Shown here: positions 46,821 through 56,298 of the stretch, in pieces
Numbering within the stretch: position 1 is the stretch's first letter
How the letters are laid out: each line of letters begins with the position of its first letter
Source: Zunongwangia pacifica
GTDB lineage: Bacteria; Bacteroidota; Bacteroidia; Flavobacteriales; Flavobacteriaceae
Direction: 5' to 3'
Length of the DNA stretch: 64,000 nt
NCBI RefSeq assembly: GCF_023499215.1
Contig: NZ_JAKHSK010000002.1
Span: 62,001-126,000, forward strand
Program-made: the position numbers and the translations under genes
Notes under the pieces: model-generated
The model's input: only the letters and a program-made list of their open reading frames with translations
Database searches by the model: none
Told to the model about the DNA's origin: nothing

Positions 46821-48881
46821 TTACAGCCCAAAAGTGATTCCAGCAAAATAATTTTTATCGGGTGCTGCATTGAAAAAACGGTTTCCAAATGCATTGATAT
46901 CATTTCCCAGACTATATTTTTCGTTCAGGAGGTTGTCCACTCCCGCATATATCTCCAGCCTGTGCTCATTATTTACCACTGCTCTCCACATCAACTTAGC
47001 CTGTACCAGATGGTAGCTATCGGCATAGACGCTGTTGGCGTTATTCAAAGGAATTTCATCTGTGAAATTATGCTGTGCAGTAAAGGTAAGCGAGTGCGGT
47101 AAACGGAGCTCTATTCCTGTTACCAGCACGTTGCGCGGCACGCCGGTAAGTCGGTTTCCCGAATAATCATCTTGCTCCTGAATATAATTCCTAAATTCAA
47201 ACTGATTGTGGGTATAACTGTTGGTCACTCTCAATCCCTGTATAATTCCATCGCCACCTGGTTCTAAAAACCAATAAGAAATCAACGATTCAAACCCCAG
47301 TTGATCTGTGCCTCCTGCGTTGGTAAAAAACTCTTCACCATCCTGATCCAAACGTCTTACGATGGCTTCCTCCATCTTATAAAAGTAAATGGAAGCATCC
47401 ATCTGTAACCTATTGTTCCTGCTCATATAACGGAATCCCGTTTCATAGTTCCAGCCTGTTTCCGCCTGCAGGTCAGTGTTAACGATTTGGTTGGAAGGAC
47501 GAATCTCTGCCGTGGTCGGGGGAGAATAGCCACGGCTAACGGATGCTCTCCAGGCTAGGTTTGAATTAAGCAAATAGGAAAGGCTCAAACGTGGCATCCA
47601 TTGAGGAGAAAAACCATTTTCCCCGGAAGGAGCTGTACCGGCGGAAAGCGCTTCAAAATTGTACTTATAGAAATTAAGGCTAACAGCAGCTTCTGCGGTA
47701 AACCTGTCGTAGAAATTAGCCGTAAAGCTGGTAAAATAAAAATGGCTGTTGGTTTTGAACTCGTCTGCAGCCTGTAAAGCACCGCGAATGGCGTTGCCTT
47801 CGTTGTCATAATTGACAATTTCATGATGGGACTGCTGCCATTCCAGCCCAAGGTTCCATTTCCAGTTGGTGGCTTCTACTCCGGTGTCTTCCCAGGTAAG
47901 CTCCAAATAGGTACGCCCTCCAAAGTTCCTTTCATCCCGCACCTCATAATTAGTGATAAATGGATTTTCAAAATCTGTCAGGGAACCAAATACTGAAGCT
48001 ACGTGACGCAGATTACTGCCAAAATGTGCTTCATGTGAAATTCCCCCAAACAAGGTCTTATTAAATATTCCTGCCTGTTGTTCGACTGCTCCCGGATTAG
48101 GTCCTGCAGCCTGTCTTGCCTGTCGCGGATCTTCGGCATACTGTTGTTCATTTAATCCTCCCGGAGTTTCATATTGCAGATCGGCATAAAAAGCGAAAAG
48201 TTCTAATTCGTTGCCGGGACTATAGTTCCATTGCTCTGCAGCCTGAATATAATGCCTGCGCATTGCAGAATTTTCACGATACCCGTCTGAGCGGAGGTAA
48301 GCCTGATCTAAATTAAACTGCGATTCTTCTCCCTGGAACTGTAAGGAAGCGTTTTGGTGCAACATACCATATGAACCACCGCTTAGACCGAGTTCCAAAC
48401 CCGAATGATCCTGTTGACTTCCAACTGGATCTATGAGCACCACCCCACCGGAATTCGCGCCGAAAAGGCTTCCGTCCGGTCCTTTTAGAACTTCAATTCT
48501 GTTTATGCTCCTGGTATCCACAAGGTTAAGATAGGTATTTCCACCGGCATCGGTCAGTGGAAATTCATCCATATAAATTTTAACATTCCGGACACCCCAG
48601 GGAGAGCGAAGTAAGCTTCCACGGAGGGAAAGCCGATAACTTCCCGGTGAGCGCTCTTCCATCCTCACTCCCGGAAGAGAATTTAAGGCAGGAAGCAATG
48701 TTTCATCTGCCTCACTCCTCAACCGGTTCACATTTATAATTCCCACTGAGGTGGGAGTGTGCAACAAAGGTTGTGTAGAAAGATAGCCCTTTACCACCGC
48801 TTCTTTAAGCTCCAAAATAGTATCTCTGGGGGCAACCTGACTCAGGAGGCTGGATGAAAAAAGAAATAGAATTATTTTCAT
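46821..48881 (-). CDS. TonB-dependent receptor resembling PqqU/YncD, likely PQQ uptake
   Basis: The frame extends to 48941, but the ATG at 48881 starts a clean signal peptide, giving 686 residues. It has a plug domain (LPALNSLPGVRMEERSPGSY, LSLRGSLLRSPWGVRNVKIY, IEVLKGPDGSLFGANSGGV) and a 22-strand barrel. It lacks the SusC-type carboxypeptidase domain. The plug pattern VRNVKIYMDEFPLTDAGG is very like E. coli PqqU/YncD, a PQQ importer. Being placed exactly between two PQQ dehydrogenase genes supports PQQ scavenging to load them. It could instead import a siderophore or copper chelate; the PQQ call is inferred. Confidence 0.85.
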   Translation of the reverse strand: MKIILFLFSSSLLSQVAPRDTILELKEAVVKGYLSTQPLLHTPTSVGIINVNRLRSEADETLLPALNSLPGVRMEERSPGSYRLSLRGSLLRSPWGVRNVKIYMDEFPLTDAGGNTYLNLVDTRSINRIEVLKGPDGSLFGANSGGVVLIDPVGSQQDHSGLELGLSGGSYGMLHQNASLQFQGEESQFNLDQAYLRSDGYRENSAMRRHYIQAAEQWNYSPGNELELFAFYADLQYETPGGLNEQQYAEDPRQARQAAGPNPGAVEQQAGIFNKTLFGGISHEAHFGSNLRHVASVFGSLTDFENPFITNYEVRDERNFGGRTYLELTWEDTGVEATNWKWNLGLEWQQSHHEIVNYDNEGNAIRGALQAADEFKTNSHFYFTSFTANFYDRFTAEAAVSLNFYKYNFEALSAGTAPSGENGFSPQWMPRLSLSYLLNSNLAWRASVSRGYSPPTTAEIRPSNQIVNTDLQAETGWNYETGFRYMSRNNRLQMDASIYFYKMEEAIVRRLDQDGEEFFTNAGGTDQLGFESLISYWFLEPGGDGIIQGLRVTNSYTHNQFEFRNYIQEQDDYSGNRLTGVPRNVLVTGIELRLPHSLTFTAQHNFTDEIPLNNANSVYADSYHLVQAKLMWRAVVNNEHRLEIYAGVDNLLNEKYSLGNDINAFGNRFFNAAPDKNYFAGITFGL

Positions 48882-48947
48882 CAAAAAATTTTTAATTATA
48901 AAATTAAATCTGAAGTTGTGTCTAAGATTTATGGTTTCCATAATTTC

Positions 48948-51107
48948 TCATTCCCCAGCCATCAAATTTTCGGGAAGCGCGAAAGCGACATAGCTATCTC
49001 CACCGGCTGCTCCTAATTTAGTACCTCCACAAGCCACAACCACATATTGTCTGCCTTCAACTTCGTAGGTAGTTGGAGTGGCAAACGCTGCAGATGGGAG
49101 CTGTGCTTCCCACAGTAATTCTCCTGTGTCTTTATTATAGGCCCTGATCTTGGCATCCTTGGTACCTGCTATAAATAAAAGCCCGCTGGCTGTAACCACT
49201 GGTCCCCCATAACTTTCGGCTCCTGTTTGAGGTATTCCTTTTTCCATTAATTCGGGATATTCTCCGTAGGTGATTTTCCATAAATACTCCCCAGTGTTCA
49301 GATCAATAGCATTTAAAGTACCCCATGGTGGTCGTACTGCCGGAAAGCCATCGGCGTCAAGGAATTTATCATATCCGGAAATCTGATAAGGTATTTTGTC
49401 ATTTTCTTTAGATTTACCCATTCCCGGTTCCTTTGACATCTCTTCTGCTATCTCCTCTTCGTTAACATAGGCTATCAAGGCATCCATCTCTTCTTCAGAG
49501 AATTTATTGAAGGCAGGCATCATTCCCTGACCGTGTTCAATAATATTTCTGATCTGCGCTTTATCCCGACGTGATTCGATGTTTACCAAGGAAGGGAACC
49601 CGCTTGCTGGGCTACCTGTTCGGTCTTCACCGTGGCACATCACACAATTCATGGTGTACAACCTTTGCCCAAAAGTTTGGCCGGCTAATTCTTCTTCAGT
49701 AATGGTAGGGTTTAAGGAAATACGCCACGCCATTTCATTGCTGTTAACATAGAGAATACCATTTGGATCAGCTGCTGCGCCTCCCCATTCCGCACCGCCG
49801 TCCAGCCCGGGATAAATAATTGTACCCTTTTCGCTAAGTGGAGTAAAAGGTCCTTCGGAACGGCTGTCCCTGAAGGTTTCGATGAGTTCTTCCCGATTGG
49901 AAGCAATGGGGCTGATGTCGTCTTCAGTAAAGGTCTGTCTAGCATAAGGAGCCGGTTTGGTAGGGAAAGGCTGGGTAGGCCAGGCTTCTTCCCCGGGAAT
50001 ATCTGAAGCAGGTATCGGCCGTTCCTCAATCGGGAATAAAGGTTCTCCTGTTTCCCTGTTAAATAAAAAAACAAAACCTTGCTTCGTTGTTTGAGCCACA
50101 GCATCAATTTTCTTTCCGTCATGGGTGACGGTAAGTAAGTTTGGAGGAGCAGGAAGATCCCGATCCAGAATGTCATGGTGTACGAACTGATAGTGCCAAA
50201 TATGTTCACCGGTTTCGGCATCCAATGCAATCAAACTGTTAGCAAAAAGATTTTTGCCCCTGCGGTTCCCTCCGTAAAAATCAAAAGCAGCCGAACCTGT
50301 GGGTGCATAAATTATTCCGCGTTCAATATCTACCGCCATCCCTGCCCAATTGTTGGCACCTCCTATGAGTTTGTTTGTCCGAACATCTTCGGGCCAGGTA
50401 TCAGCACCAAATTCTCCAGGTTTAGGAATAGTATTAAATACCCACTCCAAATCACCTGTTCTAATGTTAAAAGCCTGAATAAGTCCAAGGGCGGCACCTG
50501 CACCTTCGGATACTCTCAAGGGCATTACAATTATATCTTTATATATCGTACCTGGAGTATTGGAGATCACCATTCTATCCTGAGAAATATCTCCAAGACC
50601 TGCTTTTAAACTTACCCGTCCTCCTTCACCGAAGGATTCAACGGGATTTCCGGTAGCAGCTTCCACAGCATAAAGCCATGGACCGCTGGTATAAAGAATT
50701 CTTTTATCATTTCCATCTTCCCAGAAGGAAAGTCCTCGACTGGTACTGTAGCTATCCATGCCTTCGGATTCTTTTCTCCAAATAAGTTTTCCAGCAGCAG
50801 CATCTACAGCAAAGGGTTGGGTGGTAGCTGTCATTCCAAAGACCATTCCGTCCACCATTAAGGGGTTGCACTGAACCTGTCCGGTATCCTTCGTATGATA
50901 CACCCACGCAACCTCCAACTGATCAACGTTTGAAGGGTTTATTTGCTTTAGGCTTGAATATTGATTACGTCCAGGGCCACCCAGATATTCTGTCCACTCA
51001 CTGCCGGAACCAGTAAAGGTTTTGGAGTCGTTTTCAGAGGTACAAGCGGCAAGTCCTGCGATCAAAAACACAGCTATACAAAAAAGTTTTAAAAATAATT
51101 TCATCAA
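48948..51107 (-). CDS. PQQ-dependent dehydrogenase with inserted cytochrome c, lipoprotein (paralogue)
   Basis: The 719-residue protein has a lipobox (LAAC) and the same quinoprotein propeller as the 44519 gene, with long stretches of near identity (for example GSAAFDFYGGNRRGKN and IYAPTGSAAFDFYG). Haem motif C488-V-M-C491-H492 lies in the inserted cytochrome domain, with MMPAF as likely axial Met. The two copies differ mainly around residues 540-600, outside the core. The gene lies upstream of the PqqU-like receptor and downstream of gluconate-2-dehydrogenase subunit 3. Different sugar specificity or expression would explain keeping both. Confidence 0.92.
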   Translation of the reverse strand: MMKLFLKLFCIAVFLIAGLAACTSENDSKTFTGSGSEWTEYLGGPGRNQYSSLKQINPSNVDQLEVAWVYHTKDTGQVQCNPLMVDGMVFGMTATTQPFAVDAAAGKLIWRKESEGMDSYSTSRGLSFWEDGNDKRILYTSGPWLYAVEAATGNPVESFGEGGRVSLKAGLGDISQDRMVISNTPGTIYKDIIVMPLRVSEGAGAALGLIQAFNIRTGDLEWVFNTIPKPGEFGADTWPEDVRTNKLIGGANNWAGMAVDIERGIIYAPTGSAAFDFYGGNRRGKNLFANSLIALDAETGEHIWHYQFVHHDILDRDLPAPPNLLTVTHDGKKIDAVAQTTKQGFVFLFNRETGEPLFPIEERPIPASDIPGEEAWPTQPFPTKPAPYARQTFTEDDISPIASNREELIETFRDSRSEGPFTPLSEKGTIIYPGLDGGAEWGGAAADPNGILYVNSNEMAWRISLNPTITEEELAGQTFGQRLYTMNCVMCHGEDRTGSPASGFPSLVNIESRRDKAQIRNIIEHGQGMMPAFNKFSEEEMDALIAYVNEEEIAEEMSKEPGMGKSKENDKIPYQISGYDKFLDADGFPAVRPPWGTLNAIDLNTGEYLWKITYGEYPELMEKGIPQTGAESYGGPVVTASGLLFIAGTKDAKIRAYNKDTGELLWEAQLPSAAFATPTTYEVEGRQYVVVACGGTKLGAAGGDSYVAFALPENLMAGE

Positions 51108-51193
51108 TACTTTGTTATGAAAAATTTAATAGGTTAAATCGGATCTAAAATAACCTACAGTTTATCAATTTCGGATTTATGGAGAGAACTGTC

Positions 51194-51775
51194 TTATGCT
51201 ATAGCCCAAGCCTTCTCGCCTTCTTCATAAGGTATACATGCCTTATAGCTTCCGGGAGTTTGAATATAATTAAGAGCCTGAGTGGCACCTACCTCGGAAG
51301 TGAAATATCCCAACAGCGTCAACTCCTTTAGCATGCGGTAAAAATGTTCAGGGTCTTCTGTTTTTTTTTGTCGATAATAAGTCTCCACTTCAAGTTCCAG
51401 AGTGTTTAGGTAATCCGTTCTCTCGTCCAGTTTTGCTTCTTCAAAAAAATGGCCATATTCAGCGGAAAAATTATTCTTCATTTTGTTCAAACCATTAACA
51501 AAAGTCTTCCGTTGTTCCTCATCATAACAGTCAGTAACCATAATGGCCATAAAACTTCCCACCTCCGCAGCTTTCGCACCCGGAGTATCAGTTGTAGGAA
51601 TAATAACTTCTCCTATTTCATTCATAAATTCTATATCTTTTTCTGAAAACAAGCTTTTGTCACTTTGTGACTCCTTTTTCCGGTCCGACTGACAACCGGC
51701 AACAAAAGCCGAACCGCCAATCACAGTTCCTCCTAATAAAAGCGCTACATTCTTTAAAGCTTCCCTTCTTTTCAT
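51194..51775 (-). CDS. Gluconate 2-dehydrogenase subunit 3 family protein, Tat leader
   Basis: The 193-residue protein begins MKRREALKNVALLLGGTVIG: twin arginines then a hydrophobic stretch and a Cys (VAGCQ), so a Tat lipoprotein. The mature part fits subunit 3: FLNEIGEVIIPTTDTPGAKAA-like segment (FMNEIGEVIIPTTDTPG here) near residue 50 and GYFTSEVGATQALNY near 155. In gluconate 2-dehydrogenase and glucoside 3-dehydrogenases this small subunit carries the Tat signal for its GMC partner. The GMC oxidoreductase at 53613 lacks a signal, so the two should form one exported complex. Confidence 0.9.
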   Translation of the reverse strand: MKRREALKNVALLLGGTVIGGSAFVAGCQSDRKKESQSDKSLFSEKDIEFMNEIGEVIIPTTDTPGAKAAEVGSFMAIMVTDCYDEEQRKTFVNGLNKMKNNFSAEYGHFFEEAKLDERTDYLNTLELEVETYYRQKKTEDPEHFYRMLKELTLLGYFTSEVGATQALNYIQTPGSYKACIPYEEGEKAWAIA

Positions 51776-51826
51776 AATCTTTGTTTTCCAACTTGTATAA
51801 TTAACTTCCTCTTCTATGTTGAACTC

Positions 51827-53596
51827 CTAATTTTCAATTCCTCTATAAGGTACATTTATATTGAGTTCCGTCTTCATTTGTTTCGGAACCGGCTTTCCCA
51901 AAGTCCAATGTACCGCATTCAGAATCAATCTCTGCATAGATATTTCGCTGAAATCCTCCGGATGTCCTAAGGTCGTCATAAAAAACTTCCCTCCGTAGGA
52001 ATTTATACCTGTCCAGGCAACGGGATGATTAATTGCTTCCGGATCATCGGGATTAATTGGTTTTCCCATCAAGAGCCATTCTGAAGGTTTCAGCGGATAA
52101 TCAGGCAGTACTGTATAAAGCCAGGATTTAGCAGGAAAATTCTCTTCTACTCCTGTTAATATTGGATGATCCTTTACTTCCGGAATAACGGAAACTTCCG
52201 TTGTAGATTCGTGACCGTAATGAGTATGACCTTTTTTCTCCCAACCCGGTGGCGAATTAAAAGCGAGTTCGCCAAAGGCATTCCATTTTTCCAGTTCATG
52301 ACCTTCAGGATAATTAAAAGCATGAGTAGAGGTACGTAAGCCCATTACAGGCTTACCTGACTCCAGATAATTTTCTATGTATTTAATTTGTTCTGCAGGA
52401 AGTCTTCTCCAGCGTAAAAAAAATACCACCAGATCTGCCTTTTCAAGAATTTCTAGACCAGGGATGTTCTCCTCCGAATTTTGATCGGGAAAAGCTGTTA
52501 AAACTTTTGTACGAATGCCGTAATTTTTCTCCAGTTCCTTTGCTATTATAGGCATGGTAACTTCACCGCTATACTCATGATCTCCCAGAACAAATACCAC
52601 CAATGGCTTTTCATCATGTAAAGGTTGTTGCATCATAAGATTATCAATGATCTGTTGCACTTCTGCTACCGGTCTATCTGCTATAAGATGTTGCTGACTA
52701 CCTATAGGACTCCATGTATTACTACCATCATCCCGAATTATTATACTACCCGATTTTACTTTATAGTAAGGTTCAAGTCCCCTAACGGCAGCAAGCACCG
52801 CCGTCTGATCCCAACTCATTCTACCCGTAGAATCCTTTTTTTCCTGAGGAATACTTATCCTGTAAACATCTTTTACAGGATTATTATTAATACGCGAATT
52901 TTGAACCAGAGAAAGACCCGTCTTTATTTCGTTACCTATCTCAAACCCACTAAAGAGCAATGATCTACTCCAGTTCTCGAACACATACCTAGCGGATGCT
53001 ACGTCTTCTTCTATATTAAACTCCAATCCGGACGGAAATTTTCCCGCCATACTAACCATTTTAAGAACCTTCTTATCTATAAGCTCTTTACCCGAAAGCG
53101 GAGAAAATCTATCTGCCGAAGATCGTAATAGCCCAGCAATATTTGTTAAGAATCCAACCGTAATCAAGGTAACGCTGTTATTGGGCTGATTTGCGAGGAT
53201 TCTTCTATAAAGTTCTACTGCTCCCCGAACTCCTTTATTTTCCCATATATCGTGAGGATATCGTGAAATCAAAGTATCGCTCCACCCTTGTCGATCCTTT
53301 AGAAGCAAAGCATCACCTTTAGGAACTCCAATTGGGATATCTGGTTTATTGTAATAAGTATTCAGGACGTCCATTACTGCAGCAACACCTTCGTATTTTG
53401 TACTGGCAATGGTGGCGAGGATCTCTACCTCTCCATTATCTGAAAGGGCATGTAGTACAGCCAAAGCTCCCACATCATCATAATCAAAGCCCATATCGGA
53501 ATCAAAGATCACGGGTACAGGTTTCATTCCCTGTCCGGCATGTAAAAGTGAAATGCTCATGATCAAAATAGTTATCAGGAAAATTTTTCTACTCAT
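51827..53596 (-). CDS. Fusion: inosine/uridine-preferring nucleoside hydrolase domain + ThuA domain
   Basis: The 589-residue protein has a signal peptide (ending near LLHAG). Residues ~25-325 form a nucleoside-hydrolase-like domain with the Ca-binding motif FDSDMGFDYDDVGAL (Asp32, Asp34, Asp38, Asp40, Asp41) and a GFLTNIAGLL segment. Residues ~340-575 are a ThuA domain (VVFVLGDHEYSGEVT, DLVVFFLRWRRLPAEQ, GHESTTEV and HPVAWTGINSYGGKFFMTTLGHP). Both are exported together. Nucleoside hydrolases cleave N-glycosidic bonds, and ThuA is tied to keto-glycoside metabolism. The fusion suggests a linked step on a glycosylated substrate. I know of no defined function for it. Confidence 0.85.
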   Translation of the reverse strand: MSRKIFLITILIMSISLLHAGQGMKPVPVIFDSDMGFDYDDVGALAVLHALSDNGEVEILATIASTKYEGVAAVMDVLNTYYNKPDIPIGVPKGDALLLKDRQGWSDTLISRYPHDIWENKGVRGAVELYRRILANQPNNSVTLITVGFLTNIAGLLRSSADRFSPLSGKELIDKKVLKMVSMAGKFPSGLEFNIEEDVASARYVFENWSRSLLFSGFEIGNEIKTGLSLVQNSRINNNPVKDVYRISIPQEKKDSTGRMSWDQTAVLAAVRGLEPYYKVKSGSIIIRDDGSNTWSPIGSQQHLIADRPVAEVQQIIDNLMMQQPLHDEKPLVVFVLGDHEYSGEVTMPIIAKELEKNYGIRTKVLTAFPDQNSEENIPGLEILEKADLVVFFLRWRRLPAEQIKYIENYLESGKPVMGLRTSTHAFNYPEGHELEKWNAFGELAFNSPPGWEKKGHTHYGHESTTEVSVIPEVKDHPILTGVEENFPAKSWLYTVLPDYPLKPSEWLLMGKPINPDDPEAINHPVAWTGINSYGGKFFMTTLGHPEDFSEISMQRLILNAVHWTLGKPVPKQMKTELNINVPYRGIEN

Positions 53597-53612
53597 TCCA
53601 GTTTTTTTACAA

Positions 53613-55346
53613 TTAAAAGTTTTGTTTCTTCAATTCATTTACAGCGTAATCTGCAGCCCTCGCTGTTAAAGCCATGTAAGTCAAAGATGGATTTTGACAG
53701 GCATTTGAGGTCATACAAGCACCATCTGTAACAAATACATTTTCTGCTCCCCAAACCTGGTTATGTGCATTTAAAACGGAGGTTTGAGAATCCCTTCCCA
53801 TTCGGGCGGTACCCATCTCGTGAATTCCCAGCCCAGGTACCTGATGAGAATCGTTTGCTTCAATATTTGTAAATCCTGCAGTTTCAAGCATTTCAGCCCC
53901 GGTGCTAAGGATATCCTCCAACATTCTCATTTCGTTTTCTTTGAATTCAAAGTCAATCTTAATGATAGGCATACCCCATTCATCTACTTTATCTTTGGAA
54001 AGCGTAACTTTGTTGTCTTCATATGGCAAACATTCACCCATCCCCGTCATCCATAAATCCCAAACTCCTGGTTTTGTCAGAGCTTCTTTCAAGGGAGCCC
54101 CAAACGCAGCATCTGTTTCCTGTCCTCTCCTTCTGGAGCCTCCGGCAGCAAAGGCAAAGCCTCGTAGAAAATCTTCTTGGACATCATTACCCACGTTTCT
54201 AAACCTGGGTAAATAAACTCCGGTAGGTTTTCTGCCGAAATAATATTGATCCTGAAAACCATTATGTGAACCTCCCAAGGCACCACGGTAATTATGATCC
54301 ATCAGGTAATGTCCAAGAGCTCCGCTGTCATTGCCCATTCCATTTGGAAATCTTTCCGAAGTGGAATTCAGAAGTATACTGGTGGTATTTATGGTTCCTG
54401 CATTCAGGAAAATAATTTTTGCATAATATTCCGACGTTTCCTTTGTAATAGTATCGATTACCCTTACTCCCGTGGCCTTTTGATTCTTCTCATCATAGAT
54501 TACTGATTGTACGACCGCATGACTGCGGAGAGTAAGGTTATTTGTTGCCGCAGCAGCAGGAAGTGTAGAAGAGTTACTGCTGAAATAAGCTCCATAAGGA
54601 CAGCCTCTGGCACAAAGATTTCTGTATTGACAAGGTGCTCTTCCAGGTAATTCCTTTGTTAAATTTGCAGTTCTTGAAGTAATGAGCATTCTATTGGAGT
54701 AATTATCTTCAATACTTTTTTTGAAATGTTTCTCCAAACAATTCATTTCCATCGGTGGCTGAAATTCTCCATCTGGTAAATGAGGAATACCATCTTTGTT
54801 ACCGCTTATTCCCACAAATTTTTCCACATAAGAATACCAGGAAGCAATATCTTTATATCTTATAGGCCAATCTATGGCTATTCCTTCTTTCGCATTGGCC
54901 TCAAAATCCAAATCACTCCACCTTTGAGTCCAACGACCCCATATTAGGGATTTTCCTCCCACCTGATAACCACGTATCCAATGGAAAGGCTTCACCTGCT
55001 CGTATGGATGTTCCTTATCTTTAACAAAAAAATGTTCTGTCCCTTCATTGAATGCATAACAGCTGCTGACTACTGGATTTTCCTTTTGCACTTCAAGTGG
55101 CACTCTTCCTCTGTGGGGAAAATCCCATGGATTTTTCGTTGCTGTAGGATAATCCTTAACATGTTCAACGTTACGTCCCCTCTCCAGAACTAAGGTTTTC
55201 AACCCCTTTTCACAAAGTTCTTTTGCAGCCCAGCCACCGGTTATTCCTGAACCCACTACAATAGCATCGTAAGAATTTTTCTTTTCTGCTTTCAAGCTGA
55301 AATTTGGTGAACTTATATTTTCCTTTTTTTTCAAATCAGTTACCAT
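53613..55346 (-). CDS. GMC family FAD oxidoreductase, probable glucoside 3-dehydrogenase catalytic subunit
   Basis: The 577-residue protein has the FAD motif DAIVVGSGITGGWAA (about residues 27-41), a Cys-containing ferredoxin-like segment (CQYRNLCARGCPYGAYFS), and a C-terminal GMC block with HEMGTARMG and NACQNPSLTYMA (catalytic His and Asn). It has no signal peptide, so export must use the Tat partner at 51194. The layout matches exported glucoside 3-dehydrogenases and gluconate/sorbitol dehydrogenases. Start ATG overlaps the stop of the upstream TIM-barrel gene by 7 bp, indicating coupled translation. Oxidation of sugar C3 is inferred from partners. Confidence 0.9.
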   Translation of the reverse strand: MVTDLKKKENISSPNFSLKAEKKNSYDAIVVGSGITGGWAAKELCEKGLKTLVLERGRNVEHVKDYPTATKNPWDFPHRGRVPLEVQKENPVVSSCYAFNEGTEHFFVKDKEHPYEQVKPFHWIRGYQVGGKSLIWGRWTQRWSDLDFEANAKEGIAIDWPIRYKDIASWYSYVEKFVGISGNKDGIPHLPDGEFQPPMEMNCLEKHFKKSIEDNYSNRMLITSRTANLTKELPGRAPCQYRNLCARGCPYGAYFSSNSSTLPAAAATNNLTLRSHAVVQSVIYDEKNQKATGVRVIDTITKETSEYYAKIIFLNAGTINTTSILLNSTSERFPNGMGNDSGALGHYLMDHNYRGALGGSHNGFQDQYYFGRKPTGVYLPRFRNVGNDVQEDFLRGFAFAAGGSRRRGQETDAAFGAPLKEALTKPGVWDLWMTGMGECLPYEDNKVTLSKDKVDEWGMPIIKIDFEFKENEMRMLEDILSTGAEMLETAGFTNIEANDSHQVPGLGIHEMGTARMGRDSQTSVLNAHNQVWGAENVFVTDGACMTSNACQNPSLTYMALTARAADYAVNELKKQNF

Positions 55347-56248
55347 CCAAAAATATTTTTTACATAGTTCCTACTCTCCTTCCATTCTTCTCTGACAGAA
55401 CCCCGCGAAGGCTCTTCAAATGCAAGTTCAATCGCTGCCCGTCCATCAAAATCCACATCTTTAAGAACTTGGGCTATACCTGTAAAATCGGTCACACCCT
55501 GACCGACTGCCCGTGTCCAATTTCCATTCGCATCCTGATCTCGGATATGTAGATACACCATGCGATTACCATATTTTCTAATAAAGGCAATGGGATCCAC
55601 ACCTGCTCTTATTAACCAATTAATATCAGGACCAATTTTCAATTCCGGTACTCTTTCAATCGTTCCTTTAAAATCATACAGGTCATGTTCAACTTCAAAA
55701 GTGTGGTTATGAAGGTTTGGCTGAATTTTATATTTTTCAGAAAGCTTTAAAATCCTCTGTAACAAAATCCCTTGATCATCAAGCTCACTAGTAGTTTTCA
55801 TACGTCCTGCATCACCAACCGTTATACCTAATGTTTTTCCATTCAGCTTATGAAGACGATCAAGGATTAAATCCAGATCTTCAAAAATTTCCTGATGCTG
55901 ATCCTTATCCCACATATCCCCGTAATATGAGGTACCGGTAACCGGAATTTCATATTTATTGATTAATTCCCCGGCCAGTTCAATAATGTTATCATTTCGG
56001 AGATTGGATTCCATGAATTCCATGCCCTCCAAGCCGGCAGCCTGAAAATCTGCAAAAGCCTGTTCAAGAATAGGCGTGCAGTCCCAGTCAGGAGGAAATC
56101 TGCTTGCATAAACCCACACATGACCACTAAGAGGCACTTTTCTCGAAGGGCTTTCAAGCATTCCATATGTCACTTTATTATTCAATAGTACTATCCCAAG
56201 GCAAGAAACACCTTTGATAAAACCCCTTCGGGAATTGTTATACGACAT
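55340..56248 (-). CDS. Exported sugar phosphate isomerase/epimerase-like TIM barrel, Tat leader
   Basis: The frame runs from a GTG at 56269, but the ATG at 56248 is the likely start (302 residues). A Tat leader reads NNSRRGFIKGVSCLGIVLL. The barrel has GLEGMEFMES, NLHNHTFEVE (metal His/Glu), IGPDINWLIRAG (Asp), YLHIRDQD (His, Asp) and AAIELAFEEP (Glu). Exported members of this fold are found with glucoside 3-dehydrogenases and act on 3-keto-glycosides as lyases or hydratases. It is translationally coupled to the GMC gene by a 7-bp overlap, so it likely processes the direct product of that enzyme. Confidence 0.9.
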   Translation of the reverse strand: MSYNNSRRGFIKGVSCLGIVLLNNKVTYGMLESPSRKVPLSGHVWVYASRFPPDWDCTPILEQAFADFQAAGLEGMEFMESNLRNDNIIELAGELINKYEIPVTGTSYYGDMWDKDQHQEIFEDLDLILDRLHKLNGKTLGITVGDAGRMKTTSELDDQGILLQRILKLSEKYKIQPNLHNHTFEVEHDLYDFKGTIERVPELKIGPDINWLIRAGVDPIAFIRKYGNRMVYLHIRDQDANGNWTRAVGQGVTDFTGIAQVLKDVDFDGRAAIELAFEEPSRGSVREEWKESRNYVKNIFGW

Positions 56249-56298
56249 TTTGCGCTGTTTAATATTCACTTTAAACTTGTTTCCTGCAATCTAACAAA

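Noticed and set aside
49712-50230. 172-aa minus-strand frame in another phase
   Set aside because: It is inside the PQQ dehydrogenase gene in another frame and reads as low-complexity residues; not a gene.
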